From Xiphias gladius (taxonomy: Eukaryota; Chordata; Actinopteri; Istiophoriformes; Xiphiidae), in NCBI RefSeq assembly GCF_016859285.1, contig NC_053411.1:2853501-2917500 (forward strand): DNA of 64,000 nucleotides. Direction: 5' to 3'. Under the pieces are notes generated by a model. It saw nothing but the letters and a program-made list of their open reading frames with translations, had not been told where the DNA came from and searched no databases. Position 1 is the first letter of the stretch. Every line of letters starts with the position of its first letter. The translations under genes were made by a program, and so were the position numbers. Below are positions 50,260 through 64,000 of this stretch, piece after piece.

Positions 50260-53234
50260 TACTGCATTTGACCAGGAGGTGGCGGTGCAAAGACAAACAG
50301 AATTTTGAGTCTCAAATTGACTCAAAGGGATTGTGTGTGTCTTTGTAGTGTATATAGTTTATCAAATTATAAAACAACACACACAACACATAGAAAATAA
50401 GCATTATTCTTTAATGGGACATACCATTTACTTGGCTCACAGTGTTCAGTGGTGTTGACAGTTGCAGATGTGGAACACCTCCTTCATAACGGTACCATAT
50501 CAGCATATTACATTTTCTAACCTGCAGTAGAAAGCCTCTCATCTTAAAAAAAAAAACAAAACAAACAAAAAAAAAAACCTCTCTCTGGTACAATGCCCGC
50601 TCATGTACATGCAACAAAACAAAAAGAGAAGCAAATTTCTCTGAAACAACCCAGAGACTGAAGCAGTGAGGAAATCAGATATTTTGTTTTTGAAAAAGCA
50701 GAGGTTAGGCAACAGGCACATGTAGAGGACATGTACAGTCCTGGAGACTTATTCTAAGTACAAAACAACCACAGATACAAATGAGCTTTCTGAGCATGTG
50801 CGTCTACAAAAGTGCTTTAGTTATGACCAGGCTGTCTGGCCTGTTTGTTGCTCATGATAAAATGCAAATAGGTTGCACCTGTTGTGCGTACAGAGTACTA
50901 AAGTTTTGTATAAGAGTGTAAAGTGATTTGAATGTGGAAGTGTGAGCAAACACCCAACATCTTATTATCCTAAACCTTAAATACCTGTAATGCACTAACT
51001 GATAACTGGTAATTACAAAAAAAATGGATGTATATTTCAAAGCAGAAGATGAAATCCTGTGTTTTAGTGGGCAGGGCACAATGTAAAATGTCGGTACTAG
51101 ATGACCCCCTGTGCGGTCTTTTGTTGGTTTTCAGAAAAGTTAAGTTGTGTTCTAATGTTGGCGGAAATGTATGTGAAATCAAAGTAATAAATCACAACAA
51201 AGTCTGGGCAGGCTGTCCACATTGCAAACAGCACTTCATCGTTCAGTTATAATAATGGGGTGTAAAAACAGCCTATTGTCGGGAAAAGACATTAATGGGT
51301 GCAGAGAGATGTGGACAGATAAAATATGTTTTTCTCTAAATTGTGAATTTGTCCTATTTTATCACAACAAGGCAGTGGAAGAATCTAGACCAATGTCCCT
51401 TTGAAATTGCTGGCCTAGTCTTTGGCTATTTTACATTTTGAAAAGAAAAAAAACATTGAATAACAATACAGTTCATTTCCAATTTTCATCTGAAAGAGTT
51501 GTTCCAACGCAAGATCCTTCAAAGAACAGAGATGGGATTTTTAAGTATGAAAACTACATTTCCTATATAAAGAATTGTTTTCTCTTGACAAAAGAATGAC
51601 CTTACAATATAGAAACTCTAATAAATATAAAATAAAAATAAATATGCAATAGTTAAGACAATGAGTGAAAAAAATGTTAAAAAAGACTCAAACCCTTGTG
51701 TGTGTGCTGTGAATGAAAACATTTAAAAGGCATATCAGATTATTGTGACACTATGTAAAGTATACAGTGAGTACAATATCTGTAGCCCACTGGAATGGTG
51801 CTGATCCCTAAGGATCTATGTCTTACCATTCAGTGTTCCCCTAAAATTCACTACCTGTGAGAGATAGTGTAGGTGAGACTTCAAGATGAAAGCCACTCTG
51901 TGCAAAAATAAAAATGGCTAGGGTAATAAATATAGCTTAGTGCTGATTCTGTTATCGTCTCTGGTGAGTGACAGCCATAAAAGAATGGTGACAACAGGAA
52001 GACAAGTCTCACAAAGTTTGATGAAATGAGCATACCCTCTGAAACAGTGATGACACATGGACACAAAATTGTACGTCGTTCTCACCTGTTTTTCATGTGA
52101 CTGAGCTAACAGCTAAATTGAGCTAAGGCAAGAATTTGTTTAAGGTTTTTTCTGATTTTTGTAGTTTTGGCCATTTGGTATATGTACTCACCAAAGTTAT
52201 TGAGATCTGGGAAAATGGTGAAATTGCTAAAGCAAAGTCAAGGCAGGGCAAGAAATGAGCAGTCCAATGATCAGAGTGGTTGGAAACAAGCCAACAGTTT
52301 AGCTGGTTAATGGGAACCACTTTATTTGTAGTAAAACTGAAACGGAGTACACCTCAAAGAGAAATGTCGGTAATAATCCTTCATTGTGCCGAAATACAGC
52401 AAGTATAGTTAATCTAGTAAACTGTGATGGATGTTTATAACAGACATCTTGGCTAATAATATCATTGTTCACATTTGTTCTCTATTCCAAAATAGATTGG
52501 CTAACCAGAGATTTTGTTAGTCTCGTGGTTCCTAACTTCGGCTGTCTGCAGTCTGGATCTATGGGTGGCAATGTTAGTCTGTCACTTGGTCCACCAAGAA
52601 TGACCAGACTGAGATAACATCTACATGATGTATTACCTGGAAATTTGTACTGACATTCATGGTTCCCATAGGATGAACAGTAAGGATTTTAATGATCCTT
52701 GACCTTTACTGTAGCGATACTTTGGTTAATGTGTAAATGCTTGCAAAGCTAATTACATTCCCATCATTATCAGCTGTTCTTTGTCTTTAGTGCTAATAAG
52801 CAAATGCAACCATGCTACCTCGCTAAAATCATATGATGAACATGGGAAACAATATACTGTACCTCAACACTGTGCCCTAATCTCAGCTTGTTAGCACTGT
52901 GAACCTGTCCGTGTTACTTGGTTATGTTAGCATTTAGCTCAAAGCACTGCTGTGCCTAAGTGCAGCCTGACTGTTAGCATGGCTCATTTTCTTCAGTGAT
53001 GCTACTGTATTCCCAGATCTGAGCAATTACCTCGGTGAGTGTAACCTAATTATTACCAATTGGAAGGATGGACAAACCTATGAAAATAAGAAAGCAGAGA
53101 GAAAACCGAAAAACCGGGATTATTCTTAAAGCGTTAGAAAACTTTTGGCATAAGTTGGGACCTGAACCTGCTCTACGATTTCTGAAGTTGAGGGCAATGG
53201 TATCTGCCTTTTCACTATCAAACCAAATGTATTT
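50260..53234. other. Intergenic between convergent mad2l1 and pde5a
   Basis: About 3 kb, AT-rich, with A-runs at about 50545-50577. No coding signal: open frames are short and without family features. Confidence 0.6.
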
Positions 53235-53240
53235 TTTATT
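53235..53240 (-). terminator. Candidate pde5a poly(A) signal
   Basis: AATAAA on the minus strand, about 190 nt past the pde5a stop codon. Confidence 0.5.
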
Positions 53241-53425
53241 TTCACTATATAATCTTTTCCTGGTAGGGAAATAAATTTTGGGTCACTTTCCTTGCACAAA
53301 ACATCTTATTTGTTCTGTCATTCATGTACTGTATGTCATGCTAATTTCATGAAATCTGCGAGACCAGGTTGGACAGGGAGAACCCTGGGAATTTGTGTTG
53401 GTTGAAAGCCAAACTGGCTTTGGGA

Positions 53426-62525
<9,100 letters not shown>

Positions 62526-63184
62526 CTGGAGAGAGACAAAAACAGAGGAAAATATTTAAGCGCAGAAACAGCTCTGCGTGTTATTTAACGAATTACACTT
62601 TTACAGTGTACATACATGAAGCTTTTACAGTGTGTGTGTGAATGTACGAAGAGTGAGGTAGCAACCCTCTAAGGAATAGATACGACTGTATGTACTGAGA
62701 GTGTTGACCACAGTTTGCTCTGTGACAGACCGCCAAGGGGTTGCCATGACAACAGTAAGCAGCAAAAGCACCCAGGCAAATAGATGAAACAACTGAATCT
62801 AGTCCACATGTCTTCAGTGTTTATATGCATGTGTGTCGACACATTATTCCAACTCCCTTCCACTTCAAGTGCTTTTAAGAGTGTGTGTTTGCATTATCGC
62901 TTATCAGCCTGAATGTGACAGGACCTGCAGCAGGGTGTGTGTGTGCTCGTATCTGTGTGAATATATTTTAATTTGTCTGGCAGCAGTGGGTTTAAGTGGG
63001 GCTGTGGAGTCAGCAGTGTATTTGGAGTTTGTTTTGAGTCCATAAAGATCAGAGCAGGCTGTAAGTCACTGTAATTTATTGGGCTATCAGAGTGTTCCGT
63101 GGTAGGCTAGCAGCTGGAAAACGAGCAGAATAGGCGTAATAAATAAGACAGAGAGAGCCAGGATCCTGAGGCAAGCAGGCAACA

Positions 63185-63262
63185 GCATCATGGCTTTTCA
63201 ACAGCCAATATCAAGCCATTGTTTTCCTATGGAGAGAGTATTGGCAACCTGAGGTTGGTTGG
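63185..63262 (+). repeat. Direct repeat F, copy 1
   Basis: 'ttgttttcctatggagagag' and 'tgaactgtgacccagtttta' recur at 63874-63954 in the same order about 670 bp away. Confidence 0.75.
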
Positions 63263-63310
63263 TTGATCTGAACTGTGACCCAGTTTTAGGATGAGTTTTC
63301 ATAGTGCTTT

Positions 63311-63350
63311 CTGTCTGATTACAGTTTCATGTGAAACTGTAATCGGACAG
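63311..63350. repeat. Hairpin with 19-bp arms
   Basis: 63311-63329 and 63332-63350 are reverse complements with one mismatch and a 2-base loop. Confidence 0.95.
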
Positions 63351-63359
63351 TTCACCACT

Positions 63360-63720
63360 CACAGGGCTGGTGAGCTAACTGCTGACATACTAGCCAGCCA
63401 GTAACCTACTAAGTTGGCTAGCTAACTGACAGCTAGTCTACCTCAGTCGCTAACTGGACCATAAGTTTGCACAGTTTATTCAAGAGAGGTATTTATACCA
63501 TCGACTCCTGTCTCAAAAATGCCTTTGTTGTGGACCAGTTTCTATTCCGACATGGCAGAGCTGTCATACAGCGGCTAATAAGCTGCTGTATGACAGGCTC
63601 CTCTGTTTTGGACTATCCGACTCCTTGTTCTGTCAAAGGTCAGTCCATAGCCGAGACAAGATGCATTACCTTTGGTCAATAGCATGAATTTGCATGTCAG
63701 AGTTCACCACGGTTAAACTT
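63360..63720 (+). repeat. Dispersed repeat family C, copy 2
   Basis: 'gctaactggaccataagttt' and 'tattcaagagaggtattta' align with 19835-19875. It includes a 12-bp perfect stem (63561-63572 with 63585-63596). Confidence 0.6.
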
Positions 63721-63873
63721 GATGCTAAAAATAGATTCACTTCGCCCCTGCTGGGGGATCCGGTGATCACAGTGATCCAGCTGAAACTTCACTAATTTAA
63801 ATGCTGGTGTGACTGGGTCATATGAAGAGCAGAGTGTATGAACCCTTTCGGGGTCAGTTCATATATATGAAGA

Positions 63874-63954
63874 GTCTAAGCCTTTGTTTTACTATGAAGA
63901 GAGTGTGGAAACCTTAGGTTGAAATGATTTGAACTGAGACCCAGTTTTAAGTCT
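63874..63954 (+). repeat. Direct repeat F, copy 2
   Basis: 'ttgttttactatgaagagag' and 'tgaactgagacccagtttta' match 63185-63262. The pair could be the ends of one element enclosing the family C copy. Confidence 0.75.
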
Positions 63955-64000
63955 GACTGTATTTTCATGCGACCTACACATCACTGCAAACATGAAGTAT

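Larger units (their letters stand above)
62526..64000 (-). other. pde5a intron continuing beyond the window
   Basis: No upstream pde5a exon (expected to end near HHHFDQCLMILNSP) is found before the right edge. Contains a family C repeat, a hairpin and a short direct duplication. Confidence 0.7.

Overview
The window is vertebrate genomic DNA, almost certainly from a teleost fish and probably a percomorph. It has spliced genes with GT/AG introns, long (CA)n microsatellites, very low coding density, and several interspersed repeats that I recognise as typical of ray-finned fish. No operons, CRISPR arrays, phage or bacterial features are present. One 500-base run of N (316-815) is an assembly gap.

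Four genes can be supported, left to right. (1) The 3' part of the first coding exon of a CaM kinase II gene, best camk2d, on the minus strand at 248-315. It is cut off by the gap, and its first intron runs off the left edge. (2) arsj, an arylsulfatase of the ARSI/ARSJ pair, on the minus strand with two coding exons (16973-17283 and 5898-7296) and a 9.7-kb intron. It is complete at 569 aa. (3) mad2l1, the spindle-checkpoint HORMA protein MAD2, on the plus strand with five coding exons (46092-49868). It is complete at 202 aa. (4) The 3' part of pde5a, the cGMP-specific phosphodiesterase 5, on the minus strand. Six coding exons between 62525 and 53426 give the C-terminal 173 residues of the catalytic domain. 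The rest of the gene lies beyond the right edge.

CAMK2D, ARSJ, PDE5A and MAD2L1 all lie on human 4q26-q27 but are spread over several megabases there, so the window is a compacted block of conserved synteny. Here mad2l1 and pde5a are convergent, with about 3 kb between their poly(A) signals. arsj and mad2l1 are divergent across about 28 kb with no recognisable exon. The genes belong to unrelated pathways (calcium signalling, sulfate-ester hydrolysis, mitotic checkpoint, cGMP breakdown), so their proximity is positional rather than functional.

The rest is intron and intergenic DNA with many old repeats. At least six dispersed families have two or more copies here, and there are LINE reverse-transcriptase relics at about 32 and 54.7 kb, hairpin-forming inverted repeats and microsatellites. 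I found no clearly new biological system. The most testable oddity is a (TG)n tract of about 105 bases that abuts the 3' splice site of a frame-preserving 78-nt pde5a exon in the catalytic domain, an arrangement resembling the CFTR (TG)m tract. Other leads are the unusual residues upstream of the conserved CaMKII motif at the gap edge, a CDE/CHR-like element before mad2l1, a perfect DR1 nuclear-receptor site in the gene desert, and a few unexplained open frames.
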